A DNA stretch of 64,000 bases from Paenibacillus polygoni (GCF_030263935.1 NZ_CP127162.1:3543501-3607500), one strand, 5' to 3'. Positions 1 through 8,359 are shown, counted from the stretch's first letter. Notes: generated from the sequence alone by a model not told the origin. Numbers and translations: made by a program.

Positions 1-2
1 AA

Positions 3-626
3 TGGCTTCTTTTTTGTTTATTGTATATTCCTTTACTCGGGGTATTGTTTATTTATCGTAATGAGATTATGGATTGGTCACAAAATAACGCATCCTATAC
101 GAATCTCACAATCCTCACCACCGTTTTTGCTATATTCCCCGTCCTGCCGTTTAAGCTCATCATCGCTTTATTAGGTTATGCGTTTGGTCCTGTTATGGGA
201 GGTATGGTAAGCTGGCTGGGCACCATGATTTCATCTCTTATTACGTACGGTGTATTCCGCTGGCTGCTGAGAGATACGGGCGACAGTTATTTAAAAAAGA
301 TTCCAGGACTTAAAGGCCTGACGATCATGATGCAGGAGCAAACATTCAGCGCGGTGCTTCTCGCAAGAATGATTCCGATTATCCCCCAAATGGCAGTGAA
401 TGTTTATGCGGGTACGGCTGGTCTCCCTTTCTGGAGTTATATGATTGCTTCGGGGCTCGGAAGATTGCCGAGTATTGCGCTATATGCATATGCGGGTAAA
501 AACGCTGCAGAGCATCCGCTTGCTACGCTTACCATTTTCATCATATATGTCCTGCTTTTGGTACTTGCGTTTGTATCGTACAGAAAAAGGTTAAAGCAAA
601 TACAAGAGGTTGAGGACGGCTCGTAA
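3..626 (+). CDS. TVP38/TMEM64 (VTT/DedA-like) membrane protein, 5' end outside window
   Basis: This is a multi-pass inner-membrane protein of the VTT (SNARE-associated/TVP38) family, whose bacterial members are implicated in lipid or small-molecule handling at the membrane. The frame is open to the window edge (codons from base 3), so the true start lies upstream and the TTG at 21 is probably internal. Support is the family-like stretch [18 protein letters not shown], then a Gly-rich segment, the [17 protein letters not shown] segment and a final hydrophobic helix followed by a basic tail. About 207 residues are present, close to the usual length, so only a short N-terminal part should be missing. 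The substrate is unknown. Confidence 0.8.
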   Translation, partial: WLLFCLLYIPLLGVLFIYRNEIMDWSQNNASYTNLTILTTVFAIFPVLPFKLIIALLGYAFGPVMGGMVSWLGTMISSLITYGVFRWLLRDTGDSYLKKIPGLKGLTIMMQEQTFSAVLLARMIPIIPQMAVNVYAGTAGLPFWSYMIASGLGRLPSIALYAYAGKNAAEHPLATLTIFIIYVLLLVLAFVSYRKRLKQIQEVEDGS

Positions 627-633
627 CCAAAGA

Positions 634-663
634 TTGGTTTACCGGCCAGGTTTGGGATATAAT
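634..663 (+). promoter_or_regulatory. Probable sigma-A promoter of msrAB
   Basis: A TTGGTT (634-639) and a perfect TATAAT (658-663) are separated by 18 bases, about 57 bases before the msrAB start. The site overlaps the end of the preceding gene. Inference from consensus only. Confidence 0.55.
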
Positions 664-720
664 ACATCTACGCAAAACCTTAAGTTCAATGATCTCATCA
701 AGATTGGAGTGAATTATATT

Positions 721-1683
721 ATGGAACCATTATATACAGAAAAAGCTACATTCGCTGGAGGATGTTTTTGGTGCATGGTGTCCCCTTTTGAAGAGCTTCC
801 AGGCATCCTTCAAGTTAAATCAGGGTACACAGGCGGTCACACCGAGAATCCAACATACGAGGAAGTATGTTCGGATACAACGGGTCACGTAGAAGCGGTA
901 CAAATTACTTTTGATCCAAAAGTATTTCCTTATGAAAAGTTACTAACCCTGTTCTGGCAACAAATCGATCCTACGGATGCAGGCGGACAATTCCATGACC
1001 GCGGTACTTCTTACCAAACTGCTATCTTCTATCATACAGAAGAGCAGAAAGTAAAAGCAGAGGCTTCAAAGCAAGCTCTTGAGGCAAGCGGACGTTTTGA
1101 TAAACCGATCTTCACTCCTATTCTTCCGGCATCTACATTCTATGAAGCGGAAGAATATCATCAAGATTATCATAAAAAGAATCCTGCTCACTACAAACGG
1201 TATCGCAAGGGTTCTGGGCGTGAAGACTTTATAGAGCAACACTGGTCTGCGAGCAAGAAACAAGATAATCTGAGAGAACGCCTGACTCCTATTCAGTACG
1301 AAGTAACCCAAAATAGTGCAACAGAACCTCCTTTCCAAAACGAGTATTGGGATCACGAGGGTGAGGGTATCTACGTTGATATCGTGTCGGGTGAGCCTCT
1401 TTTCAGCTCACAAGATAAATATGATGCAGGCTGCGGCTGGCCAAGCTTTACTCGTCCCTTACGTAGCTACAGCATCAAAGAAAAAACGGATCTTAGCCAC
1501 TTTATGATTCGTACAGAGGTAAGAAGCCGAGAATCAGACTCCCATCTTGGTCATGTATTCGATGACGGTCCTGGTGAGAATGGTCTGCGGTACTGCATTA
1601 ACTCTGCCGCACTTCGTTTTGTACCGAAAGAGGATATGGAAAAAGAAGGGTATGGCGAATATCTTTCTCTGTTCGAAAAATAA
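721..1683 (+). CDS. msrAB: Bifunctional methionine sulfoxide reductase MsrA-MsrB fusion
   Basis: The enzyme repairs oxidised methionine: the MsrA half reduces the S-sulfoxide and the MsrB half the R-sulfoxide. The protein is 320 aa. Residues 1 to about 180 are MsrA, with the catalytic GCFWC motif at residues 14-18. The rest is MsrB, with GCGWPSF and the catalytic Cys in RYCINS. The MsrB half lacks the CxxC zinc pairs of metal-binding MsrB (GEPLFSS replaces a Cys-containing segment), so it should be a zinc-free form. The ATG at 721 is chosen because GGAGTG precedes it at good spacing and MsrA proteins start just before the GCFWC motif; an in-frame extension back to 610 would cross the promoter. 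A hairpin terminator follows. Confidence 0.95.
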   Translation: MEPLYTEKATFAGGCFWCMVSPFEELPGILQVKSGYTGGHTENPTYEEVCSDTTGHVEAVQITFDPKVFPYEKLLTLFWQQIDPTDAGGQFHDRGTSYQTAIFYHTEEQKVKAEASKQALEASGRFDKPIFTPILPASTFYEAEEYHQDYHKKNPAHYKRYRKGSGREDFIEQHWSASKKQDNLRERLTPIQYEVTQNSATEPPFQNEYWDHEGEGIYVDIVSGEPLFSSQDKYDAGCGWPSFTRPLRSYSIKEKTDLSHFMIRTEVRSRESDSHLGHVFDDGPGENGLRYCINSAALRFVPKEDMEKEGYGEYLSLFEK

Positions 1684-1697
1684 TATGTCGATCTAAT

Positions 1698-1740
1698 AAA
1701 AGCGCACACTCGTCTATTATGGAGTGTGCGCTTTTTGTTT
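1698..1740. terminator. Bidirectional terminator between msrAB and amj
   Basis: A 14-bp perfect stem (AAAAGCGCACACTC with GAGTGTGCGCTTTT) is flanked by A and T runs on either side. It can therefore end msrAB on the plus strand and amj, whose stop is at 1741, on the minus strand. Confidence 0.9.
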
Positions 1741-2535
1741 TTATAGAAAACCGACAATCCAGCTGATCCATAGGGCAAAAGGAATAAGAAGAAACTGAGC
1801 TGCCACAGTTCCAGCAAGCCGAGATACCAGCATAGACCCATAAATTATTCATGCGGGCTACAGGAATCTCTCCGCGTAACGTACGGTCGCTTAAGAGAGC
1901 TAACTTCGGATCTATCAACATAGCGAGAAGAATGGTCGCAATCCCGTTGATAAGCCCTGTTGATTGTGAAGCGTTACCGCTTGTTGAGGATTCATATATG
2001 CAGCGTACAGAGTAGCAAGTACACCGCAAGTATAGATAGCAGTTACGATCATATTAAGCAGCATGAGTCTGCGGGGGAGGCCCCCTGTCACCAACTGTCT
2101 CATCATAGATAACCGAGGCAGACAGACATAAGACCACGCATTTTTCACTTTTGAAAAATGAAATAATGACTTCATCATTGCCGGGATCGAGCCCGCCTTC
2201 TCTAAATGGACAACCATCCTGGCTGACCAGCGTACCGTTGTCGGAAAGAAAAGGATAGCGATCATCGTGCCTACTGCAGCGGCCAGAATAATGATATGCA
2301 GTCCCATCTGAATGGAACCACCACCGCTTTCTCTAGCGGAATCAATCATAGAACCGAGCAGCGGACCTTGTGCCATATTAGACGTGCGGGATAATAATAA
2401 GAGCATGCCGGACAATGAGATGGCTATTGTTATTCTTCGTGTCCTCATTCCACCGAGCCTTAGTGCATAAGACATACTGTCTGCAGCATGAATAATCATC
2501 GTAAATAAAAAGGGTAGTGCCAATTGATAGATCAT
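1741..2535 (-). pseudogene. amj: Lipid II flippase Amj, with two compensating frameshifts
   Basis: Amj (B. subtilis YdaH) is an alternative to MurJ for flipping lipid II. The first frame, read from ATG 2535 behind AAAGGAG, matches the N-terminal three quarters of Amj (start MIYQLALPFLF, then HAADSMSYALRLGG). It then runs out of frame and stops at 1915. The family sequence continues in another frame (STGLINGIATILLAMLIDPK) from about base 1972. It returns to the original frame at about 1837 (SRLAGTVAAQFLLIPFALW) and ends at a stop at 1743-1741. One base appears lost near 1973/1972 and one extra G is present in the GGG at 1839-1837. The restored product is about 264 aa, the normal family length. 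This could be a true pseudogene or two sequencing errors. Confidence 0.85.
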
Positions 2536-2593
2536 TTAGGGTTACTCCTTTGCCTTAAACGAGTAGTTCAGAAGTCCAGTTCATTTCTCTTCT

Positions 2594-2619
2594 GTTTTTG
2601 TTACCTATATAAAGGGTAA
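2594..2619 (+). promoter_or_regulatory. SigmaB-like promoter upstream of ydaT homologue
   Basis: GTTTTT (2594-2599), a 14-base spacer and GGGTAA (2614-2619) resemble the general-stress consensus GTTTAA-N12-14-GGGTAT, 63 bases before the start codon. The B. subtilis ydaT gene is a general-stress gene, as I recall. Whether this organism has a SigB-type factor cannot be seen here. Confidence 0.4.
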
Positions 2620-2682
2620 TTCATTACAACGTAATAGTAAGATTTCACTGCTAACTAAATTTCGATTACAGGAGGAACCTAT

Positions 2683-3129
2683 ATGCCTTGGAATAAAACA
2701 GATTATCCCCCATCCATGAAAAACTTAGAACCCCGTGTACGCAATAAAGCAATTGAAATCGCCAATGCCCTGCTCGGCGAAGGATATGAAGAAGGCCGTT
2801 CGATAGCGATTGCTACTGCACAAGTAGAAGAATGGAATGAGAATCATCCGGAAAAAGAGACGAAAACTCAAACCAAAACCAGGAAGTCCGATCCTTCTTC
2901 CAAAAAATCAGATTCGCCAGCTCACACCGGTGAACATCGAAACATCCATGTTGTACCTAGCGAGGACGGTTGGGCTGTGAAAAAAGAAGGTAATGAGAAA
3001 CCCGAACATATCTATGATGTGAAGGATGAAGCGGTAAAAGCAGCGAAGGAAATCGTCTCATCCAAAAACATCCGTCTCATTATCCATGATAAGCAGGGGA
3101 AGATCCAAACCTCAAAAATGTACAATTAG
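2683..3129 (+). CDS. ydaT: YdaT-like stress protein (DUF2188 C-terminal domain)
   Basis: A 148-aa soluble protein of unknown biochemical role. The N-terminal 50 residues (MPWNKTDYPPSMKNLEPRVR, then IEIANALLGEGYEEGRSIAIA) match the start of B. subtilis YdaT. A Lys/Ser-rich linker (about 55-90) leads to a DUF2188-type C-terminal domain containing HVVPSEDGWAVKKEGNEKP. A perfect AGGAGG lies 7 bases before the ATG. A possible stress promoter precedes it. The last 4 bases overlap the end of the convergent glucokinase gene. Confidence 0.85.
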   Translation: MPWNKTDYPPSMKNLEPRVRNKAIEIANALLGEGYEEGRSIAIATAQVEEWNENHPEKETKTQTKTRKSDPSSKKSDSPAHTGEHRNIHVVPSEDGWAVKKEGNEKPEHIYDVKDEAVKAAKEIVSSKNIRLIIHDKQGKIQTSKMYN

Positions 3130-4061
3130 GCTTTGCTTCTTACAATCGCAAGCTTTGCAGCACCTACTACTCCTGCTCTATTCCCAAGCTTAGCAGGAAG
3201 GATAGGCACATCCGGACGATCTGCAAAACCATCCATTGTAAATTTTTGAACAAAGGATCGTATCGGTTGGAATAATACATCCCCCTGTTCTGTTACAGCG
3301 CCGCCAATGATAACAGCAGGCGGATTAAAATGATGGATCAGATTGGACAGGCCGACTGCAATATATTCTGTATATTGCAGGATAAGGTCTTGTGCTTTTT
3401 TATTACCTGCTCTCATCTCATCAAATAGGAGTCTGGGATGTTCAGCCCAGGCTTTTTCGCCTGCTTCTGCTGCTTGTCTTTTCAGTGCAGTGACTGACGC
3501 GTATTGTTCCCAACATCCTGCTGATCCGCATGTACAAGGTACACCATTCATTTGAATTACTTGGTGGCCATAGGCTCCTGCATAACCGCTTCTTCCTCGG
3601 TAAGGAAGTCCGTTTAAGATCAAACATCCTCCAATCCCTGTCCCAAGACTTACGCATAGGAAGTGATCCAGATCTTTTCCTGATCCTTGCCACCGCTCCC
3701 CTAGTGCAAGCATGTTGACATCGTTATCCACATAAACGGAGATCCCGATTCTCTTTTCTAATTCTGCTCGCAGCGGAGTACCTTTCCAATCGGGTAAATT
3801 GGCTGTAGCGCTTCCGATCTCCCCCTCCAGGTTTATAAACCCTGCGGTTCCTATTCCAAGAGCAAGGATATGTAAATTATGATATGACGCCTCTTCCAAA
3901 CCATTTTTGGCTATCTCCTCTATTTTGTTTAGTAAGGCTTCCTTGCCATTTTCCGAGTAGGTAGGAAGGGTACGGTCAACAATCAATTCACCCGTAAGAG
4001 TCACGATCCCCGCCTTTATGTTCGTTCCTCCAATGTCAATACCAATGACAGCCTGCTGCAT
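3126..4061 (-). CDS. glcK: ROK-family glucokinase
   Basis: ATP-dependent sugar kinase, most likely phosphorylating glucose to glucose-6-phosphate in the cytoplasm. The 311-aa protein has the N-terminal phosphate-binding motif GIDIGGTNIKAG, the catalytic region VDNDVNMLALGE, and the ROK zinc site CTCGSAGCWEQYAS after a GH pair. GTAGFINLEG and LGTGIGGCLI also match glucokinase members rather than NagC-type repressors, and there is no helix-turn-helix extension. A GGAGGAGG sits upstream of ATG 4061. It appears monocistronic. Substrate choice among hexoses is an inference. Confidence 0.88.
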   Translation of the reverse strand: MQQAVIGIDIGGTNIKAGIVTLTGELIVDRTLPTYSENGKEALLNKIEEIAKNGLEEASYHNLHILALGIGTAGFINLEGEIGSATANLPDWKGTPLRAELEKRIGISVYVDNDVNMLALGERWQGSGKDLDHFLCVSLGTGIGGCLILNGLPYRGRSGYAGAYGHQVIQMNGVPCTCGSAGCWEQYASVTALKRQAAEAGEKAWAEHPRLLFDEMRAGNKKAQDLILQYTEYIAVGLSNLIHHFNPPAVIIGGAVTEQGDVLFQPIRSFVQKFTMDGFADRPDVPILPAKLGNRAGVVGAAKLAIVRSKA

Positions 4062-4173
4062 TCAAGAAACCCTCCTCCAAATGTAGAAAGATCTTTTGCA
4101 TTACAGTATACCTTTTTATGGTTAATATGAGTATGTTTTACTTCTTGAGACAAGAAAAACTGTATTTATACAA

Positions 4174-4212
4174 TAAAAAAACCGTCACATATCGCTATGT
4201 TACGGCTTTTTC
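4174..4212 (-). terminator. Terminator overlapping the end of the yetF-like gene
   Basis: Reading the minus strand, GCCGTAACATA pairs with TATGTGACGGT around a short GCGA loop, followed by seven T. The stem includes the last codons and stop of the yetF-like gene. Confidence 0.75.
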
Positions 4213-5063
4213 GTACTCTGATATGCGCTCATAGCATGGTTCAATGTATCCAGCGCTTCTTGATACTCTAATTGATCCTTATCAGTCTGTGCCAACTTCT
4301 TACGCATCGTTAGTTCATCTTGAAACTGTGTTAGAAGATCAGATATTTGAGCATTAGGCTGGGGCTGAGCTGAATTAGGTAAGGCTTTGCTCCCGGTTTG
4401 GACCGTCAGTTCACCTTTACTGTCCACCTGCCCAATAAAAACATGCTTGAGGGGAAGATGTAAAGCTTTCAGTTGCTTCTGGACCCAGCTTTCATTAAAT
4501 CCTGTATCTTTCAAAGACTCCGGCAGAATACGTCCATCAATAATAATGGTTTTAGGCTCTTGTTCTTTCATTAGTCGATAACCGAGCGCATCTGCGGTGA
4601 GAGGTTGAAATTCCTTTTTGAGCATCACATTAATTTCACCGCTCTGCTCCATAATAGCAAACTCTACATCCGATACTCGGAACACATCTTTCTTACGCAG
4701 CTGTTCTAGAAACTCATCGACTGTAAGCTTTTCTTTCCGTAAATTATCAGCAATTAGTGCACCATTTTCGACAAGGACGGTTGATTTCCCATCAACTACA
4801 TCTCGAAATTTTTTATTCTTCATGGTGAAATACTCAGCTCCGACAGACACTACAATCCATACTGCCAAAGCTACAAATCCCAAGTACCAGGTGCTGTCCA
4901 AGTCCAGTGAGATATATCCAACCAAGTTACCGAGTGTAATCCCTGTAATATATTCAAAAAGGGATAGTTGGGATATTTGTCGCTTACCCAATATTTTAGT
5001 GATAATAAAAAGTACGGTAACGGCTGAAAGCGTCCTCAGCGCAACTTCAATCCAATCGGGCAT
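4200..5063 (-). CDS. DUF421/YetF-like membrane protein
   Basis: Function is not known; YetF-type proteins are membrane-anchored with a cytoplasmic two-domain module. The 287-aa protein starts with three hydrophobic helices within residues 1-80. These include the conserved KILGKRQISQLSLFEYITGI motif. The DUF421 cytoplasmic domain follows (VDGKSTVLVENG, LRKKDVFRVSDVEFAIMEQ). The final 60 residues are a Gln/Asn-rich and then charged helical tail. It lies alone between the glucokinase and pyruvate kinase genes and has its own terminator. Confidence 0.85.
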   Translation of the reverse strand: MPDWIEVALRTLSAVTVLFIITKILGKRQISQLSLFEYITGITLGNLVGYISLDLDSTWYLGFVALAVWIVVSVGAEYFTMKNKKFRDVVDGKSTVLVENGALIADNLRKEKLTVDEFLEQLRKKDVFRVSDVEFAIMEQSGEINVMLKKEFQPLTADALGYRLMKEQEPKTIIIDGRILPESLKDTGFNESWVQKQLKALHLPLKHVFIGQVDSKGELTVQTGSKALPNSAQPQPNAQISDLLTQFQDELTMRKKLAQTDKDQLEYQEALDTLNHAMSAYQSTKKP

Positions 5064-5094
5064 GTAACTACACCTCCAGCTTTTCTATAAGAAA

Positions 5095-5144
5095 GTAACG
5101 AAAGGTTAAGCCATATGCTGCACAGCTTCTAGACCTTTCGTTAC
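5095..5144 (-). terminator. Hairpin downstream of pyruvate kinase
   Basis: A perfect 12-bp inverted repeat (GTAACGAAAGGT at 5095-5106, ACCTTTCGTTAC at 5133-5144) with a 26-base loop lies 26 bases after the pyk stop. On the minus strand it is followed by TTTCTTAT, consistent with a weak terminator or 3' stabiliser. Confidence 0.65.
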
Positions 5145-5170
5145 TGCATCCAAATTATTAACTTTAAATC

Positions 5171-6586
5171 TTACACTTGTACAATTTTAATTAGATTCGT
5201 TGTGCCTGAAATCCCGATCGGTACACCTGCAGAGAGAACTACGGTATCTCCCGATGAGATAAATCCTTTGGTAGCCGCATTTCGAGTAATCGATTCAAAC
5301 ATCTCATCCGTTGAGTTTACTTTTTCCCCAAGGTACGGGAAAACTCCAGAGAAGAGACAGATTTGAGAAAGCACTTTCTCATTAGAAGTAATCGCCAAGA
5401 TGGGAGCTTTCGGACGATATTTGGATATAACTTTTGCCGTAAATCCACTTCCGGTGGAAGCGATGATCACTTTAGCATTTAGTTCCAGGGAAGCACTTAC
5501 GGCACTTTGACTGATCACTTCCGTAATATTCGTTGCATGTTGTTCCCGCTTTTTGAAGAAATTATCGCGGTAATCAATTAAGGATTCTGCTTTTTGGGCA
5601 ACAGCTGCCATGGTCTTCACTGATTCGAGCGGATATTTACCGGCTGCCGATTCACCGGATAGCATAACAACATCTGCACCCTGAAGCACCGCGTTTGATA
5701 CATCACTTACTTCGGCCCGGGTTGGACGCGGATTAACCTGCATTGAATCCAACATGTGAGTAGCTACAATCACCGGTTTACCTGCCAGATTACACTGCTT
5801 GATAATATCAATCTGCATCATCGGTACATCTTCGATGGGAACTTCAACCCCAAGATCACCGCGGGCAATCATCACACCATCAGAGGCTTCAATGATTTCT
5901 TTTATATTGTCCACGCCTTCTTGGTTTTCAATCTTGGAATAGATCTGAACATGTTCCGCCTGGTTTTTCTTCAGTATGGCCCGGATCTCTTCCACATCTG
6001 CTGCTTTACGTACAAACGATGCTGCAATCATCTCAATGTTATTTTCGAGACCAAATGCAATATGTTTTTTATCACGCTCGGTTACACCCGGAAGCGTCGT
6101 TTTGATCCCAGGCAGGTTCACGCCTTTTCTTGGCTTCAGAACGCCTCCGTTTAAGATTTGGCAATAGATTTCCGTACCTTCTACCTTCTTTACATTTAAG
6201 GCAACGAGTCCATCATCAATGAGAATGGTATCTCCCGGATTTACGACCTCATTCATTTCCGCGTAATTGACACCAATTCGGTGAACTTCTCCTAGAATCT
6301 CCTCGGTCGTCAAGATCAGCTCTTTCCCTGTTTCCAAAGTGACAGAAGCCTCTTTGAGTTTACCAATCCGTATTTCCGGTCCTTTAATATCCAGCATAAT
6401 GGGGATAAAAGTTCCGAGATCTTTTGCTGCTGATCTAACGCGTTCCATACGATTCACATGCTCTTCCAGCTCTCCATGAGCCATATTTATCCGAGCTACG
6501 GTCATTCCTGACTGTATCATTTGTTTCAGTAAGTCAGTGGAATCACAGGCGGGTCCCATTGTACATATGATTTTTGTTTTCAACAT
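5171..6586 (-). CDS. pyk: Pyruvate kinase
   Basis: Final step of glycolysis, phosphoenolpyruvate plus ADP to pyruvate plus ATP. The protein starts MLKTKIICTMGPAC at ATG 6586, preceded by GAGGAG; an upstream extension to 6652 has no support. Visible signatures are MLDIKGPEIRIG, the MIARGDLGVEVP active-site loop and the ATHMLDSM segment. Length is 471 aa. It therefore lacks the PEP-utiliser-like C-terminal extension (about 110 aa) present in B. subtilis and Geobacillus enzymes, and ends directly after the allosteric C domain (GISGTTNLIKIVQV). It is flanked by hairpins and appears monocistronic. Confidence 0.96.
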   Translation of the reverse strand: MLKTKIICTMGPACDSTDLLKQMIQSGMTVARINMAHGELEEHVNRMERVRSAAKDLGTFIPIMLDIKGPEIRIGKLKEASVTLETGKELILTTEEILGEVHRIGVNYAEMNEVVNPGDTILIDDGLVALNVKKVEGTEIYCQILNGGVLKPRKGVNLPGIKTTLPGVTERDKKHIAFGLENNIEMIAASFVRKAADVEEIRAILKKNQAEHVQIYSKIENQEGVDNIKEIIEASDGVMIARGDLGVEVPIEDVPMMQIDIIKQCNLAGKPVIVATHMLDSMQVNPRPTRAEVSDVSNAVLQGADVVMLSGESAAGKYPLESVKTMAAVAQKAESLIDYRDNFFKKREQHATNITEVISQSAVSASLELNAKVIIASTGSGFTAKVISKYRPKAPILAITSNEKVLSQICLFSGVFPYLGEKVNSTDEMFESITRNAATKGFISSGDTVVLSAGVPIGISGTTNLIKIVQV

Positions 6587-6721
6587 TTTACTTCTCCTCA
6601 CAATGTTTTGATTATCAAGCAAGCAAATTATGAACTTAAGCATCCTATTCATACCAAGTATGTGTACTCATCCAGTAAATCATGTAAAAGTAAACTTCCT
6701 TTTATTGTGTATGGACATAAT

Positions 6722-6762
6722 AAAAAAACCGGCACAAAGGTATGAAACCCTCATGCCGGTAA
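6722..6762 (-). terminator. Terminator of the CD3324-family operon
   Basis: On the minus strand ACCGGCA ... TGCCGGT forms a stem with a second inner GGT/ACC pairing, followed by seven T. It lies 13 bases after the stop of the CD3324-family gene. Confidence 0.88.
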
Positions 6763-6772
6763 TTCGTATTCA

Positions 6773-7039
6773 CTACCATGTTTTCACAACAATTTTACGA
6801 ATGCTTTCACTTGAAAGATGATATTTCTGAACAAGTTCAGGTACGGTCCATCCCTTGGAATAATGAAGAGTGATTTCTGCGTTACGCTGAGCCAGCTCCT
6901 TGCGGGCTCCGCTTTTTTCACCCCATCTTGCTCGTTCTTCGGTAGCTTTTGGTATATAGATCAGATCACCCTGGATATATTTTTGAATCTCTTTTAACAG
7001 GCTAGGGGGAAGCGCTTCTCTTCCATTTTTGTACCTCAC
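6773..7039 (-). CDS. CD3324 family protein (small HTH-type)
   Basis: An 88-aa protein of the CD3324 family, small predicted DNA-binding proteins with a Mor-like helix-turn-helix. The conserved N-terminus (YKNGREALPPSLLKEIQKYI then GDLIYIPK) and the C-terminal HTH (WTVPELVQKYHLSSESIRKIV) are both present. Translation starts at GTG 7039 behind AGGAGG at 9-base spacing. It is the last gene of a chain of tightly packed small ORFs from 7378 downwards. The dyad in front of that chain suggests autoregulation, but its target is unknown. Confidence 0.85.
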   Translation of the reverse strand: MRYKNGREALPPSLLKEIQKYIQGDLIYIPKATEERARWGEKSGARKELAQRNAEITLHYSKGWTVPELVQKYHLSSESIRKIVVKTW

Positions 7040-7112
7040 GATAAAGGTCCTCCTCGAATACGGATATGTTTGATCTCAAATTTTGTTTCCATGCGCTATA
7101 TAAATTTTGCAT
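7002..7112 (-). CDS. Possible 36-aa peptide overlapping the CD3324-family start
   Basis: ATG 7112 follows AAAGGAGGCG at 7-base spacing, an excellent ribosome site. The ORF of 36 codons (starts MQNLYSAWKQNL, ends KRSASP) runs 38 bases into the next gene in another frame. It may be a leader that couples translation to the CD3324-family gene. No family is recognised; the evidence is the ribosome site and the 2-base gap from the preceding ORF. Confidence 0.45.
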   Translation of the reverse strand: MQNLYSAWKQNLRSNISVFEEDLYREVQKWKRSASP

Positions 7113-7114
7113 GT

Positions 7115-7312
7115 TTACGCCTCCTTTCGATTTGTTGGTTTTAGAATCCACTGCGAACTATGCCGCTTAAAAACAAAAAAAACCTTGGATCTATTTTGCT
7201 CCAAAGGTAGTTCATTACTTATAAACATATGTGCAGTGCTGCTTTGACTTGACTCAGAGGTTAAAATATCCTGCTCAGATCCGAGTAACTCAGCTGCATT
7301 ACAGATGATCAT
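7115..7312 (-). CDS. Possible 65-aa small protein in the CD3324 unit
   Basis: The ORF starts MIICNAAELLGSEQD at ATG 7312 and ends TNRKEA, with its last codons carrying the ribosome site of the next ORF. Its start directly abuts the TGA of the preceding 21-aa ORF, so coupled translation is plausible. No known domain is seen; it is Ser/Gln-rich with a short hydrophobic-basic segment near residue 45. Confidence 0.45.
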   Translation of the reverse strand: MIICNAAELLGSEQDILTSESSQSSTAHMFISNELPLEQNRSKVFFVFKRHSSQWILKPTNRKEA

Positions 7313-7378
7313 TCATCTATGACACCTTGGTTTTTTCGTATGAAATTGTGGTATTTGAATGTACTGATATGTCAACAT
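7313..7378 (-). CDS. Possible 21-aa leader peptide
   Basis: ATG 7378 is preceded by GAGGAGG at 7-base spacing. The 21-codon ORF (MLTYQYIQIPQF, then a basic end) stops with TGA directly before the ATG of the 65-aa ORF. It is the first translated element after the promoter and dyad upstream. Too short to judge by composition. Confidence 0.4.
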   Translation of the reverse strand: MLTYQYIQIPQFHTKKPRCHR

Positions 7379-7419
7379 GCCGCTTCCTCCTCTCTTTGTT
7401 TTTTGATATGTAATCAAAT

Positions 7420-7489
7420 CAATTTCATAACTCTTATGAAATTGGATTCCATCTACATTTATTATAATTTTGGACGTTCAGATATACAA
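7420..7489 (-). promoter_or_regulatory. Promoter and 25-bp dyad operator of the small-ORF chain
   Basis: On the minus strand, TTGTAT (7489-7484), 17 bases and TATAAT (7466-7461) form a good promoter. About 17 bases downstream lies a perfect dyad, CAATTTCATAA-N3-TTATGAAATTG (7420-7444), placed like a repressor operator over the early transcribed region. Confidence 0.6.
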
Positions 7490-7742
7490 CCATTATATTT
7501 TATAATTCCCTTATTTTTCAAAACGGATAGTTATAAAGAGAGGAGAGACATATGTCCTCCCCCCTTATCAATGCTTCTTTCGCCTAAGCGAAAGTCACCT
7601 CACGATTTTTGATCAAATGGATCATCTCCTTTCAGAAAGAATTTCGTCGGCCCGACAACCACATTATAACTCCCTTCTGCTGAGAAGAGACAGTGAAAGA
7701 AACGTTATAATTAATCTTTACCTGACTGATCTTATACTAACT
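7490..7742. other. AT-rich intergenic stretch
   Basis: No convincing gene is visible. It holds two short palindromes, GACATATGTC near 7548 and CTTTCGC-CTAA-GCGAAAG near 7572-7589. It separates the divergent or tandem minus-strand units around it. Confidence 0.5.
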
Positions 7743-8240
7743 TCAAGGCACCGTGTTCAGTACAACTTCTTGATCTTGGTTATATGTAATTTTATAAGCA
7801 ATAACACCAGGCAGTATTTTATTCATTTCTTCTTCCGTCAGCTGACTCGTATCAAGTAGAAATTCTCCGTTAACATGAAGACTCTCTCTTTTCTTTAGAA
7901 CCCGATCATAGATAAGAATCTGTTTCTCCGGGTGAATTTGCAGGTTTGCTGCCTCAACCGAAAGGATCGGTTCTACCGATTGAATCGTTAGAGACTGATG
8001 GGTATGATTCTCTATGGTCCCTGAATAAGATAAGGTCACTTCATGCTGAGGTTGATCAGGGATAGACTCTCCGAATCCACTGATTAGGAGCAGCTTTTCA
8101 TTCATAGGAGCAGTCCCTGTCATTTGTATCATTTTCGTTAATAAGATAAAAATCCCAAGCAATATTAATACGACTCCGCCGAACGTTCTCTTGTTAGATA
8201 GTATAGTGCTCACCATCCCCCACCCCCATTCAATTCCCAA
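7743..8240 (-). CDS. Hypothetical single-pass membrane protein
   Basis: A protein of at most 165 aa that I do not recognise. One hydrophobic helix (about residues 20-37, GGVVLILLGIFILLTKM) follows a basic segment. The remaining 125 residues are predicted to be extracytoplasmic and beta-rich (HEVTLSYSGTIENHTHQSL), resembling small exported domains that follow a signal anchor. The start is uncertain: TTG 8240 (weak GGGAG upstream), or the ATG eight codons later, directly preceded by a G-run. A tandem repeat tract lies just upstream. Confidence 0.6.
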   Translation of the reverse strand: MGIEWGWGMVSTILSNKRTFGGVVLILLGIFILLTKMIQMTGTAPMNEKLLLISGFGESIPDQPQHEVTLSYSGTIENHTHQSLTIQSVEPILSVEAANLQIHPEKQILIYDRVLKKRESLHVNGEFLLDTSQLTEEEMNKILPGVIAYKITYNQDQEVVLNTVP

Positions 8241-8280
8241 ATCTCCCTATTACTAAAAATCACACGATCGTAACCTCCCT

Positions 8281-8345
8281 ATCTTAGCATCACAATCTTA
8301 ACATCACGATCTTAACATACGATCTTAACATTACGATCTTAACAA
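8281..8345. repeat. Imperfect 13-14 bp tandem repeat tract
   Basis: The unit ATCTTAACATCACG recurs about four and a half times with small changes (ATCTTAGCATCACA, ATCTTAACATCACG, ATCTTAACATACG, ATCTTAACATTACG, ATCTTAACA). It lies between the preceding membrane-protein gene and the YitT-like gene terminator. Confidence 0.85.
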
Positions 8346-8359
8346 ACTTCCGCAACGAA

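Noticed and set aside
4618..5067. 149-codon plus-strand frame opposite the yetF-like gene
   Set aside because: Ser/Thr-rich antisense shadow of a clear membrane-protein gene.
7319..7859. Two plus-strand frames (7319-7612 and 7617-7859)
   Set aside because: AT-rich intergenic readings without ribosome sites; the second runs into the antisense of the membrane-protein gene.
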